From positions 1 to 42,679 of the forward strand of contig JAHEXU010000004.1 in the NCBI GenBank assembly GCA_023251975.1: a DNA stretch of 42,679 bases, written 5' to 3'. Source of the stretch: a bacterium (GTDB lineage: Bacteria; Actinomycetota; Thermoleophilia; Solirubrobacterales; 70-9). This document shows, one piece after another, positions 20,201-27,983 of this stretch. Position numbers and translations under genes: made by a program. Below the pieces are notes generated by a model, which saw only the letters and a program-made list of their open reading frames with translations, ran no database searches and had not been told where the DNA came from. Each line of letters begins with the position of its first letter. Positions within the stretch are counted from its first letter, which is position 1.

Positions 20201-21529
20201 CGCGATGATCGAGCCGCCGGTGGTCAGCCGTGGCACCGACGCGACGGTTCCGATCCCGCCCGGATTGGTCAGCGTGATGTTGGCGCCGATCAGATCCTCG
20301 GCGGTCATCGAGCTGTCGCGGGTCTTCGAGATCAGATCCTCGTAGTAGGCGTGAAAGCCCTTGAAGTCGAGCTTGTCGGCGGCCTTTATCACCGGCACCA
20401 TCAGGCCCCGACTGCCGTCACGGCGCTCCATATCGACCGCGATCCCGAGGTTGACATCGTCGTTTTCGACCGCGTGGGGCTTGCCGTCGGCGATCGCAAA
20501 CTCGCGGACCATAACCCGCTGCTCGCGGACCGCCGAGACGATCGCCCAGGCGACCAGGTGGGTGAAGGAGAGCTTGACCGCGCGCGGCTTCAGGGTCTCG
20601 TTGAGGGCACGACGCTTGGCGTCGAGGGTGTCGACGGCGAGGTTGCGGAACGAGGTCGCGGTCGGGGTCGCAAGGCTTTGCTCCATCGCCTTGACCAAGC
20701 TCGCGGCCGGTCCCTTGAGGCGCCTCAGGGCGGCACCCTTGGGGACGACGGTGTCGGCTGGCTTGGCGGCGCCGCTCAACACCGCGGCGGTGACATCGGC
20801 CTTGGTCACCTTGCCGGCGAAGCCGCTGCCGCTGAGGGCGCCGACGGCTACCCCCTTGTCGGCGGCGATCCGGCGGGCAAGCGGGGTCGCTTTGGTACTG
20901 GGGTCGCTCGCCGCGACCGCGCTCGTGTTCGGCGCCGCGCTCGCGGCGGCGCTCGAGGCCGCTACGGCCGCCGCGCCAGCACCGCTCATCCGCGCCAAGA
21001 CCGCACCGACCTTGACCGTGTCGTCCTCTTGCAGTGTCAACTCGGTGATCGTCCCGTCGCTCGGGGCCGGGACCTCGGCGTCGACCTTGTCGGTCGAGAC
21101 CTCGACGATGACATCGCCCTCGGCAACCGCTTGACCGACCGCGACCCGGTACTCCAAGACCGTTCCCTCGGTCACCGATTCGCCCATCTCCGGCATCGTG
21201 ATCTCGACGATTGCCGCCGCCTCGCCGCCGCCGCTCGCCGCCTCGCCGGCGCCGTCTGACGCGGTGCTCGCACCGGCGGCTGGCGCGGTCGCGGCGGGAT
21301 CGATCTCCGCCAGCACCTCACCCACCTGGACATCCTCGTCGGCGGCCTTGAAGATTTTCGTGATCGTGCCGCTGACCGGGGCTGGCACCTCGGCGTCAAC
21401 CTTGTCGGTCGAGACCTCGACAACGGTCGCGCCCTCCTCGACGTAGTCGCCCTCGGCGACGTGCCACTCGAGCACCGTACCTTCGGTTACCGATTCGCCC
21501 ATCGCGGGCATCTCAATCTGGGTGGCCAT
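17276..21529 (-). CDS. kgd: Multifunctional 2-oxoglutarate dehydrogenase E2-E1 fusion with two lipoyl domains
   Basis: Carries out the E1 (thiamine-diphosphate decarboxylase) and E2 (succinyltransferase) steps of 2-oxoglutarate to succinyl-CoA in the TCA cycle. Order of domains in the 1417 residues: lipoyl domain 1 (about 2-78, lipoyl-lysine K43 in STDKVDAE); lipoyl domain 2 (about 108-183, K148, same motif); Ala-rich linker; peripheral subunit-binding domain (about 213-250, TPLARRIAADKGV); E2 catalytic domain (about 265-500, H478 in TYDHRVIQGAESG); then E1 (about 590-1417) with GMAHRGRLSVLAHN, GDAAFPGQG from residue 837 and NNQVGFTTDP for cofactor binding. Mycobacterial Kgd and corynebacterial OdhA have the E2-E1 fusion but lack lipoyl domains, so this version looks self-sufficient except for E3. 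It is divergent from the acyl-CoA reductase gene. Confidence 0.97.
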   Translation of the reverse strand: MATQIEMPAMGESVTEGTVLEWHVAEGDYVEEGATVVEVSTDKVDAEVPAPVSGTITKIFKAADEDVQVGEVLAEIDPAATAPAAGASTASDGAGEAASGGGEAAAIVEITMPEMGESVTEGTVLEYRVAVGQAVAEGDVIVEVSTDKVDAEVPAPSDGTITELTLQEDDTVKVGAVLARMSGAGAAAVAASSAAASAAPNTSAVAASDPSTKATPLARRIAADKGVAVGALSGSGFAGKVTKADVTAAVLSGAAKPADTVVPKGAALRRLKGPAASLVKAMEQSLATPTATSFRNLAVDTLDAKRRALNETLKPRAVKLSFTHLVAWAIVSAVREQRVMVREFAIADGKPHAVENDDVNLGIAVDMERRDGSRGLMVPVIKAADKLDFKGFHAYYEDLISKTRDSSMTAEDLIGANITLTNPGGIGTVASVPRLTTGGSIIATGSIAHPIEWSHASPEKLRTLGVSKVMTMTSTYDHRVIQGAESGAFLKRVDQFLQGEENFYEAIAESLGVDPKAVTQAHAAAASAPPLAGLATAVGQVAPTAAPRTELLQAVQAATSLLKAYRTHGHLAARLDPLGTKPKGDPALEPETLDLTPELMAQIPASILRIGVPGENLLDALPRMRGAYCGTIGYQIEHLSSHQQRMWLRDMIETDAHRGTLDGVEKKELLRRLIEVFQFERFLQKAYLGQKMFSIEGLDAVVPMLDEIATLAERGGATEVVIGMAHRGRLSVLAHNLGRSIESILSEFEAAKEIDAVRNTAAIKHGGTGDVKYHHGAEGILSTRHGSQVKMRLSPNPSHLEFVDPVVTGIARAEQSDHSGPQLHHDTRIAVGVLLHGDAAFPGQGVVAETFNLQALRGYATGGTIHIITNNQVGFTTDPQEGRSTPYAADMAKGFNVPIVHVNADDVEACVAAVRLAIAYRDKWGRDFVIDLIGYRRYGHNETDEPAYTQPLMAAKVKKHPPVSEVYAGELVKQGVVTTDEVAAAAATRLAEISTIHKELRAKIDAGEFEDPTLTQAGTGELDRTKSPEVDTAVSGKRVRGLNAELLRVPDSFAIHKKLQKPLMRRLEVLEDGPIEFGHAEGLAYASLLTEGTHIRLTGQDVERGTFSHRHVVLNDAKTGLKYSPMQHLSGALAPFEIHNSPLSEIACLGFEYGYSAASPESLILWEAQFGDFGNSAQVIIDSFIVSGEAKWDQKSRLTMLLPHGYEGSGPEHSSARIERFIQLAAEGNIRLANPTTAAQYFHLLRRQARIAKQRPLIVFTPKGLLRLPAAASKLSDLTEGRFHFVLDDAAAAERREQISRLVLCSGKVFYDIESNEARAVHPEVAIARVELLYPFAKTELRQLVAAYPNLTEIVWVQEEPKNMGGWSVMSRRMPELVPEGVEFRYIGRPERASPSEGYGSAHRLEQERIVLTALAG

Positions 21530-21722
21530 CTGATTCGTGCAGCGCCTTATCGTCGTCGTTTTGCAGCGGCTCTCGGACTATATGGCCTGCCCGCCGGATG
21601 TGTTTCGGATCACCGCCCCCGGGTCGTTGCCGGGCGAGGGCCGATAAGGCTCGACTGTGTAGCCTCGGCCCCGCAGGCCCGCCAGTCCCGGAGGCAGGAA
21701 TACAGACAGGAGATTCGCAGCA

Positions 21723-23717
21723 ATGAGTTACTTCGTAACCGGTGCAACCGGCTTCATTGGACGCCATCTGATCGAGCGACTGTTGCAGCGCGAAGGAACG
21801 ATCTACCTGCTGGTCCGCGACGCCTCGCGGGGTCGGCTCGACGAGTTGATCGCGGACTGGGGCGCTGCGCCGGGCCGAGTCGTCCCGGTCATCGGCGATC
21901 TGACCGATCCCGGCCTGCTCGGGATCAGCGGCGAGCAACTGGCGGCGATCCGCGGCAACGTCAAGCACCTGTTCCATCTCGCGGCGGTTTACGACATTCA
22001 GGCCGACGCCGACTCGCAGCGGGCCGCCAACGTCGAGGGCACCCGCAACGTCGTCGAGCTGGCAAACGCAATCGAGGCCGGGTGCGTCCATATGACCTCC
22101 TCGATCGCGGCGGCCGGATTGTTCAAGGGGACCTTTCACGAGTCGATGTTCAACGAGGCTCAGGCGATCGACAACCACCCCTACTTCGAGACCAAGCACC
22201 TCTCCGAGAAGGTGGTGCGAGAGGACTGCCAGCGCCCGTGGCGGGTCTACCGCCCCGGAATCGTGGTCGGCCATTCGCAGACCGGCGAGATCGACAAGAT
22301 CGACGGTCCCTACTACTTCTTCAAGCTGATTCAGAAGATCCGATCGGTGATGCCGCCGTGGATGCCGCAGATCGGGGTCGAGGGCCGCAAGATCAACGTT
22401 GTCCCGGTCGACTACGTGGCGGCGGCGATGGATCACATCGCGCACCGCCCCGGCCTCAACTTCAAGGCATTCCACCTGACCGACCCCGACCCTCGCACGG
22501 CCGGGCAGCTGATCAACATTTTCGCCAAGGCCGCGCACGCGCCCGGCTTCGGGCTCAGGGTCGACCCGAAGATGTTCGCGATCGTGCCGCCGGCCGTTCG
22601 CGCCGGATTGATGATGCTGCCGCCGGTCAGGCGAATCAGCGACAACCTGCTGAGCGACCTCGGGATTCCGCGCGAGGTGCTGGTCTACGTCAACTACCCG
22701 ACCGATTTCGACTGCCGCGAGGCCGAGGCGGCGCTTCAGGGCTCCGGGATTTCCTGCCCGCCGTTGGAGAGCTACGCCGAGGTCCTATGGGACTACTGGG
22801 AGCGCAACCTCGACCCCGACCTGTTCCGGGACCGCTCGCTGGCGGGAGCGATCGCGGGCAAGCGGGTCATGATCACCGGCGCCTCGTCGGGAATCGGAAA
22901 GGCGGCGGCGCTTGAGGTCGCGGCCGCCGGTGGGATCGTCTTGTTGGTGGCACGGACCCCGGAGAAGCTCGAGCAGACCCGCGAGGAGATCGAAGCGGCA
23001 GGCGGCGAGGCATATACCCACCCTTGTGATCTCGCCGATATGGCGGAGATCGATCGGATGGCCGAGGAGGTGATCGCCGAGCACGGCGGGGTCGATGTCC
23101 TGGTTAACAACGCTGGCCGTTCGATCCGGCGTTCGCTGGCGCTCAGCTACGACCGCTTCCACGACTTTGAACGGACGATGCAGCTCAACTACTTCGGCGC
23201 GGTCCGGCTGATTTTGAAACTGGTGCCGGGAATGCGGCAGCGGGGCAGCGGGCACGTCATTAACATCAGCTCGATCGGGGTGCAGACCAATACGCCTCGG
23301 TTCAGCGCCTACGTCGCCTCAAAGTCGGCGCTTGACGCCTTCAGTCGCTGCGTCGCCTCGGAGATCGTCGACGACGGGGTCAAGATCACGACGATTCACA
23401 TGCCGCTGGTCCGGACCCCGATGATCGCGCCGACCAAGATCTATGACGCCTTTCCGACGATCAGTCCGGAGGAGGCGGCGGAGATGATCACGGCGGCGAT
23501 GATTACCCGGCCGAAGAAGGTCGCGACCGGGCTTGGCAGCTTCGGTGAGGTGATGTATGCGCTGAGCCCGAACTCGATGGACGCGATCCTCAATACGGGC
23601 TACAAGTTGTTTCCTGATTCATCGGCGGCGAAGGGCGATCGCGACTCAGGGGCCTCCGAGCAGGCCTCGACCGAGGGGATCGCCTTCGCGCACCTGATGA
23701 AGGGCGTTCACTGGTAG
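21723..23717 (+). CDS. Two-domain fatty acyl-CoA reductase (alcohol-forming, Maqu_2220 type)
   Basis: Reduces long-chain acyl-CoA (or acyl-ACP) with NADPH through the aldehyde to the fatty alcohol, a precursor of wax esters. The N-terminal extended-SDR domain has TGATGFIG (residues 6-13) and Y154-x-x-x-K158 (YFETK). The C-terminal classical SDR domain begins near 380, with TGASSGIG from 385, NNAGRSIRRSLALS, and Y530-x-x-x-K534 (YVASK). Length (664) and sequence follow the Marinobacter Maqu_2220 reductase very closely as I remember it, including DGPYYFFK, DYWERNLDPDLF, FERTMQLNYFG and MPLVRTPMIAPTKIYD. Uncharacterised mycobacterial homologues share the layout. AGGAG (21708-21712) lies 10 bases before the ATG. 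No wax-ester synthase is in the window. Confidence 0.93.
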   Translation: MSYFVTGATGFIGRHLIERLLQREGTIYLLVRDASRGRLDELIADWGAAPGRVVPVIGDLTDPGLLGISGEQLAAIRGNVKHLFHLAAVYDIQADADSQRAANVEGTRNVVELANAIEAGCVHMTSSIAAAGLFKGTFHESMFNEAQAIDNHPYFETKHLSEKVVREDCQRPWRVYRPGIVVGHSQTGEIDKIDGPYYFFKLIQKIRSVMPPWMPQIGVEGRKINVVPVDYVAAAMDHIAHRPGLNFKAFHLTDPDPRTAGQLINIFAKAAHAPGFGLRVDPKMFAIVPPAVRAGLMMLPPVRRISDNLLSDLGIPREVLVYVNYPTDFDCREAEAALQGSGISCPPLESYAEVLWDYWERNLDPDLFRDRSLAGAIAGKRVMITGASSGIGKAAALEVAAAGGIVLLVARTPEKLEQTREEIEAAGGEAYTHPCDLADMAEIDRMAEEVIAEHGGVDVLVNNAGRSIRRSLALSYDRFHDFERTMQLNYFGAVRLILKLVPGMRQRGSGHVINISSIGVQTNTPRFSAYVASKSALDAFSRCVASEIVDDGVKITTIHMPLVRTPMIAPTKIYDAFPTISPEEAAEMITAAMITRPKKVATGLGSFGEVMYALSPNSMDAILNTGYKLFPDSSAAKGDRDSGASEQASTEGIAFAHLMKGVHW

Positions 23718-24007
23718 TCGGCGTCGGCCGCGCGGATCGTCGCGTCAAGGCCGCCGACCCGCGAATATTCGCCCGACGGCAGCGAGGTCCAGACGGCCCC
23801 GTCGCGACCGAGACGGGCGGCCGGTTCGATCAGGGTGAGGCCGCTGAAGCGGCCCGCGCCGTCGTAGATCCAACGATCCCCTTCCGGATTGGAGACGATC
23901 CGCTCGTCGTCACCCCGGCTGCCGGGGCCGAGGTTGGCGTAGGCGACATCGCTTGCGGCGTCGTAGACGACGTAGGGGAAGTTGTAGCGGCCAATCCGGA
24001 GGGTCAA
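23708..24007 (-). CDS. Small DUF2283-like protein
   Basis: A 99-residue protein with a TTG start (no ATG or GTG is better placed). YDAASDVAYANLGPG followed by a W-x-Y-D-x-x-G-R-x-x-G-L-T-L-I-E segment resembles DUF2283 proteins, in which an early Tyr-Asp-x-x-x-Asp-x-x-Tyr strand precedes a GxxxGLxLL helix start. The function of that family is unknown; members are often found near toxin-antitoxin or other accessory genes, as here. The 3' end overlaps the acyl-CoA reductase gene by 10 bases, tail to tail. The match is by pattern only. Confidence 0.62.
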   Translation of the reverse strand: MTLRIGRYNFPYVVYDAASDVAYANLGPGSRGDDERIVSNPEGDRWIYDGAGRFSGLTLIEPAARLGRDGAVWTSLPSGEYSRVGGLDATIRAADADYQ

Positions 24008-24046
24008 GCCGACCAGGCTAGCGACCGACTGTTAGGTTGACGGGCG

Positions 24047-24556
24047 ATGGGAGCGGTTTTAGCCAACGGCGGGCGCGGATTGGCCGCGCTTTTTCTGATC
24101 ATTGCGCTGATCGGTTGCGGCGATCAGAGTGATCCGGCGACGATCGGCGACGATCCGAAGGCCGAACCGGAACCGACCGCTGCCAACTTCAAGCTCGACG
24201 CCGACGCCGCCTGCGCCGACGCTCGCCGTGAGCTGGTCAACTCGACTGAGTTCGGGGGGATCGCCAAGACGAAGCAGTTCGCCGGGGTTGCGATGCGGGT
24301 CGTCCACGCCTTGCGCGGTCGGTTGGCACAGCTTGAGCTGCCCGATCGTCTCCGCGTCGACCGCGCCCGCCTCACCACCGAGCTCGATGTCGCCTTCCGA
24401 CAGCTCGGGTTCGTTCGAGACGCCGCCCGCGCCCGCGACCGCGACGCGATGGCGGGCGCCCTGGCGGAACTCGACGAGTCCTTTGGCGAGGCCGCCAGGT
24501 TGATGAAGCTTGGCGAGTGCGCCGCCTTTTCGAACGCTGTCGTTCGCAATCCCTGA
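24047..24556 (+). CDS. Predicted lipoprotein
   Basis: A 169-residue protein. The N-terminal hydrophobic signal (LAALFLIIALIGC) ends in a good lipobox, L-I-G-C, so C24 would be lipid-modified after signal peptidase II cleavage. A short Asp/Pro/Glu linker follows, then a helical region (about residues 50-165) rich in Leu, Ala and Arg with two further Cys (ADAACADARREL and LGECAAF) that could form a disulfide. This pattern of a helical bundle with an early and a late Cys is common in uncharacterised Solirubrobacter-type lipoproteins. It is divergent from the DUF2283-like gene. Function unknown. Confidence 0.8.
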   Translation: MGAVLANGGRGLAALFLIIALIGCGDQSDPATIGDDPKAEPEPTAANFKLDADAACADARRELVNSTEFGGIAKTKQFAGVAMRVVHALRGRLAQLELPDRLRVDRARLTTELDVAFRQLGFVRDAARARDRDAMAGALAELDESFGEAARLMKLGECAAFSNAVVRNP

Positions 24557-24582
24557 CCCGGGCGCCGCCGCCGGACAGCTCG

Positions 24583-24727
24583 ATGGCCGAGGCGGATCGG
24601 CTGGGCGCGAGATTCGCGGTGCGCTTGCTCGCTCAGGTTTGGCGCCGCCTCCGACTTCAAACCGCTCGTCAACCCCGATCAGTGGGGCGACCTCGCGTCC
24701 TTTCGCGAGGCCGCCGGGCGCTGGTGA
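24583..24727 (+). pseudogene. Antitoxin-like remnant upstream of broken mazF
   Basis: Immediately before mazF a coding-like signal changes frame. ATG 24583 opens MAEADRLGARFAVRLLAQ, while the 3' part reads well only in another frame (FGAASDFKPLVNPDQWGD, then LASFREAAGRW and stop TGA 24725-24727), where nearly every third base is G or C. That stop overlaps the mazF GTG (GTGA), the normal antitoxin-toxin arrangement. The second frame has no start codon of its own between 24557 and this segment, so a frameshift is needed to join the halves. The sequence does not match an antitoxin family I know; an unrelated small decayed gene is possible. Confidence 0.35.
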
Positions 24728-25052
24728 GCGGTCAGCCGTCCCGGGGCGAGGTTTGGTGGTGCGAGTTGCCCCAGATCGCGCCCGGTCCGGTCGTGATGCT
24801 GACCTGCGACGTTGCGATTCTCCGCCTTCGGCGGGCGCTGGTGGCGCCCTGTACGACGAAGGTCAGATCAGAGGGCTTGCGAGCGAAGTAGGGTTCGAGT
24901 CCCATCAAGACCCGGTCCCGATGGCTTGCCCGGTCAACCTTGATTCGGTCGAGAGCGCTGCACTCGGCCCGATCGTCGATCGCTTGGGCCGGTTCAGCGA
25001 TGCTCGCATGCGGCGGGTGTCGCCGCGATCTCACCGGGGTCTCGCGGCCTGA
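24724..25052 (+). pseudogene. mazF: mazF/pemK toxin gene broken by a 5-bp duplication
   Basis: MazF-family toxins are sequence-specific mRNA interferases. From GTG 24724 the frame reads SRGEVWWCELP, then GPVVMLTCDVAILRLRRALV and APCTTKVR, a textbook MazF N-terminal half. It then ends at TAG 24889-24891. The rest is in the frame two bases on: RGLASEVGF, DPVPMACPVNLDSVESA, IVDRLGRFSDARMRRV, ending at 25052. The switch sits exactly at TCAGATCAGA (24863-24872), a tandem duplication of TCAGA; removing one copy restores TTKVRGLASEV, the expected family sequence. The last residues (SPRSHRGLAA) are also off-family; a further slip near 25018 would give VCRRDL. As it stands the toxin cannot be made in full. 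Confidence 0.85.
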
Positions 25053-25088
25053 GCGGCCGATCGGGCAAACTAGGTCGGTGATGTCCCG

Positions 25089-26810
25089 GTGACGGCTCGG
25101 TGGAGGATCGCCACGGCCACGCTCGTCGTGGCCGCACTGCTCGGAGCACCGGGACCGCTCAGCACGGTACCGTCGGCGGCCGCGGCCCGCTATACCGAGG
25201 TCCCGTTCGATTCGCTCGCAACCGACGATCGCGTCGTCGCCTCGCTGGTCCGGATCGAGCAGCCGCTGCCCGACGAGCTTGGCGCGCCGCGCGCCTGCGA
25301 CTTCATTGAGTCCGAGCGCTGGCGGACCCGTGGCGGCCCGAAGCGCACCGCCCGGGCCGACATCGTCTTTGTTGCGATCCCGGGTTTCCTCGGCGGCGCC
25401 GGTTCGTTTGATCAGCTCGCCCGCAACACCGTCTTGCGCGCCTCGCGCCACGGCCGCGACGCCGAGTTCTACGCGCTCGACCGCCGCGCCAACTGCCTTG
25501 AGGACGACCACGGGATCGCCGCCGCCGTGGCGGCCGCCGATCCGCGGCGGGCCTACGACTACTACTGGAACCGCGCCGAGGTCGCGGGGCGCCGCTTCGG
25601 CGGCTTTGAGACCGCAACCAGCGCCTCGTTTGTCGGTTCGTTCGGCCTCAAACGGACGATGCGCGATTGGAACACCGTCGTCAAGGCGATCATGCCGGGG
25701 CGAAAGCGTCGCGCCCGCAAGCTCCTGTGCGGCGGCCACTCGCTCGGCGGTCCGCTGACGGCGCTGTTTTCAAGCTGGGACTTCGACGGCGATCCCTCGA
25801 CCCACAGTGACGCCGGCTACAAGCAGTGCGCGGGCCTGTTTGGGCTCGACACGACGGTTTCGATCGGCAGCGGCGGCGGCTCTGCGGTCAGCGGCCCCCT
25901 GCTCGATCTCGCCAACGCCAGTCCAGCGCCGTTTCTCGACGTCACCCCGCTTACCCCCGAGACGATCCAACTTACCGCGGCCTTCGGGGTTGGCGCCTAT
26001 TTCCGCCCCGACGGGACCGAGCTGATCGACGGGCTTCCTTCAACTGCGAACATCGAGGGGGCAAACCGCGCCCTGTTCTCGCGTGACGCGGCCCAGGCGG
26101 CAACCGGGATCCCCGATATCCGTGACTTCGAGCTCAGCAACGAGACGGTGATGGGCGGCGTCTTCGACGACAACTCGGCGAACTCGCTGAGTTTCATCCG
26201 GGCGAGCCTCGGCTTCCTCGCACCGGGTCGGCCGCTCGTCGACAAGAACTTCCCCAACCCCGGTGACGGCACCTACGCACTGCCCGACGATCCCGCCGCC
26301 GGGCACTACAACTGGGACAGCTACGCCGAAGTTGGACGGGGCGGTCGCGAGATCACGGCGAACGACGGGGGCCTGGCCTATACCAACCGCGAGAGTGAGA
26401 TCTCCAGCCTGAAGCAGTTCTCGCGCGCCTTCATCGACGGTCCGATCAACTTCATCGAGCAGTACTTCCCGACGAAGCTGATCACCGATGTCGCCGCCGC
26501 CGAGACCGGATCGTTCGATGAGGTCGCCTACAACGGCCCGGCGAAACGCCCGGTGTTGCTCCTCCACGCCGGTGACAGCTCGAGCAACGGCGGTATCGAC
26601 TCGGGGCCGCCGATCGCCGGGTCAGCCGCAAACGAGCGCCCGCTCAGCGCCGATTGGACCCTGCCCGGCTACAACCACCTCGATGTGCTGACCGCAGCCC
26701 GCCGCCAAAATGACCACCGCCCCGAACCGACCTCGACCCTGCTCGCCGATTGGGGCCGCGCCGTCGTCAAGATGCGCCGGACCAAACCGAACGGACCGGG
26801 CGAGCGATAA
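25089..26810 (+). CDS. Secreted alpha/beta-hydrolase-fold protein
   Basis: This 573-residue protein starts with GTG 25089 and has an N-terminal export signal (ATLVVAALLGAPGPLSTVPSA with an AAA cleavage region). VFVAIPGFLGGAGSF is the oxyanion-hole region. GGHSLGG contains the nucleophile S218. PVLLLHAGDSSS is the strand preceding the acid, and H530 in PGYNHLDVLTA is the likely catalytic His. A long insert (about 250-440) between nucleophile and His is unusual and may form a lid. It could be a lipase, esterase or peptidase; the substrate is not predictable. It stands alone, 36 bases after the mazF remnant and before the HNH region, and its codon use resembles that of the core genes. Confidence 0.85.
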   Translation: MTARWRIATATLVVAALLGAPGPLSTVPSAAAARYTEVPFDSLATDDRVVASLVRIEQPLPDELGAPRACDFIESERWRTRGGPKRTARADIVFVAIPGFLGGAGSFDQLARNTVLRASRHGRDAEFYALDRRANCLEDDHGIAAAVAAADPRRAYDYYWNRAEVAGRRFGGFETATSASFVGSFGLKRTMRDWNTVVKAIMPGRKRRARKLLCGGHSLGGPLTALFSSWDFDGDPSTHSDAGYKQCAGLFGLDTTVSIGSGGGSAVSGPLLDLANASPAPFLDVTPLTPETIQLTAAFGVGAYFRPDGTELIDGLPSTANIEGANRALFSRDAAQAATGIPDIRDFELSNETVMGGVFDDNSANSLSFIRASLGFLAPGRPLVDKNFPNPGDGTYALPDDPAAGHYNWDSYAEVGRGGREITANDGGLAYTNRESEISSLKQFSRAFIDGPINFIEQYFPTKLITDVAAAETGSFDEVAYNGPAKRPVLLLHAGDSSSNGGIDSGPPIAGSAANERPLSADWTLPGYNHLDVLTAARRQNDHRPEPTSTLLADWGRAVVKMRRTKPNGPGER

Positions 26811-27204
26811 ACGGGGGGGTGAGGCCGCGCTGTCGCGATCGCCGCTTACGCCGCCCCGTCTCGACGCGATCACGCGGGGTTGCCCTCGGCAGAGGCCATC
26901 GCGTCATTCAGGCCAAAGCCGGGAGCAGCGGCGTCGGCGCCGAGAATTGGGTTGGTCCGACTGACGCCGGGCCAGAGCGGGCTGGAGAATGAGTCAAAGG
27001 CTCAGGCGGAGCAGGTGCGGTCGATTTCGGCGGCGCGACTTGGTGCGGCGGCCGGCTATCTCGGGGCCTCCCGAGCTGGGTCGGATCGACCTGGCATTGT
27101 GGCTGCATCTCGCTCTGTAATGCCCACATCGACAAGGCGGTTTGGGGGAGTCACCTGGCCGGAGCCCCTCCTAGCAAGATGGTGGAGCGCGGGGCGAACC
27201 GCCC
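26811..27204. other. Non-coding stretch of about 390 bases
   Basis: No frame on either strand has both coding-like third-position bias and a recognisable product. Composition appears less G+C-rich and less regular than in the flanking hydrolase gene, which, together with the HNH endonuclease and toxin-antitoxin remnants next door, suggests acquired or decayed DNA. No terminator or promoter could be picked out. Confidence 0.4.
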
Positions 27205-27771
27205 TCATCGCTGCCGCTTTGCTTGGATCGACTGCCAAGTCTTCGGCCAAAGCTGCTCGTCATCGGACGGTCGCACCGGTTCCGGTGCGTCAATGCGGCG
27301 CGATAACTCTTGGGCTCGGCGACGTTGGGCAGGATCGGTCATGGGACGAAAGGACGCCTTCGTCTTGTCACGATGGCAGCGTGCGCACAGCGCTTGCAGG
27401 TTGACCATGTCGTTCAAGTCAGCGTCGAGGCTTCCATCGATATGGTCGATCTCGGATGCGCCGTCGCCGCAGATTTGACATTGGCGCATGTCACGGGTGA
27501 ACACTGCCTTCCGCCTATCCGCCGAGAGGCGACGACGCGACTCGGGATAACCGCCGCCGAGGAGAATGGCCATCTTGATGTCTACCGCCTCGCTAACCTC
27601 TGGCCTCGCGATCCTCCCGTCGCGGTTCACGGCACGGATGTATCGGATCGTCTTTGCCTCCTCTTGGCAAAGTTCCGAGCAGTAGAGCTGCGCGGTCGTG
27701 ATGCGCTTGTCGCAGTTGACGCAACAGAACTCCGATGTTTCCGGCCCCGGCACGTGGGTATCGTCCCCCAT
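27205..27771 (-). CDS. HNH endonuclease with N-terminal zinc-finger-like motif
   Basis: About 188 residues. The HNH nuclease domain at about 90-140 reads CQICG, then EIDHIDG, NDMVNLQALCARCHRDKT: zinc-binding C98/C101 and C129/C132, catalytic H110 after D109, N124 and H133. This ICG-IDH-NLQ-CxxCH type is a metal-dependent DNA nicking or cleaving domain of phages, mobile elements and defence systems. The N-terminus carries CVNC (17-20) and CSELC (31-35), a probable treble-clef-like zinc finger for DNA binding. The frame could start at GTG 27795, but ATG 27771 begins just before the first conserved part. No methyltransferase, restriction gene or phage terminase is nearby, so a restriction or packaging role is not supported. 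It looks like a solitary accessory gene. Confidence 0.88.
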   Translation of the reverse strand: MGDDTHVPGPETSEFCCVNCDKRITTAQLYCSELCQEEAKTIRYIRAVNRDGRIARPEVSEAVDIKMAILLGGGYPESRRRLSADRRKAVFTRDMRQCQICGDGASEIDHIDGSLDADLNDMVNLQALCARCHRDKTKASFRPMTDPAQRRRAQELSRRIDAPEPVRPSDDEQLWPKTWQSIQAKRQR

Positions 27772-27962
27772 TGCAAGCTGGGAAGTCGGGCCCACTGGTC
27801 GCCGACCGACGGCTGGGTATCGGCGGCGGGCGCGCCAGTGAAGGCCGACGCGACATCCTGACGGGGTTGTCCGGCCATCTGTGCGGGGTCCTGCGTAAGC
27901 GCCGCCGCCGGGTCGGACGCCCAGCGCGCGCGTGGCTCGGTGCCGGAGTGGCCACCCGGGTG

Positions 27963-27983
27963 ATTGCTAGCATTGCTAGCAAT
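27963..27983. promoter_or_regulatory. Palindromic operator of the fitAB-type module
   Basis: ATTGCTAGCA (27963-27972), a single T, then TGCTAGCAAT (27974-27983): a perfect 10-bp inverted repeat with a 1-base centre. It also reads as two direct TTGCTAGCA-like elements. It overlaps the first two bases of the antitoxin ATG (27982). Ribbon-helix-helix antitoxins of the VapB/FitA group autorepress by binding inverted repeats with TGCTA-type half-sites at their own promoter, so this is a strong operator candidate. Binding would block initiation near or just upstream. Confidence 0.8.

Noticed and set aside
18539-21259. 906-codon open frame on the + strand
   Set aside because: It lies antisense to the lipoyl-E2-E1 gene, whose domains are unmistakable. 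Its Arg/Asp/Val-Gly-rich product is the typical mirror of a G+C-rich gene.
24886-24906. tRNA-like T-loop sequence GGTTCGAGTCCC
   Set aside because: The flanking bases form only three pairs, no acceptor or anticodon stem fits, and the sequence is explained as coding in the mazF remnant.
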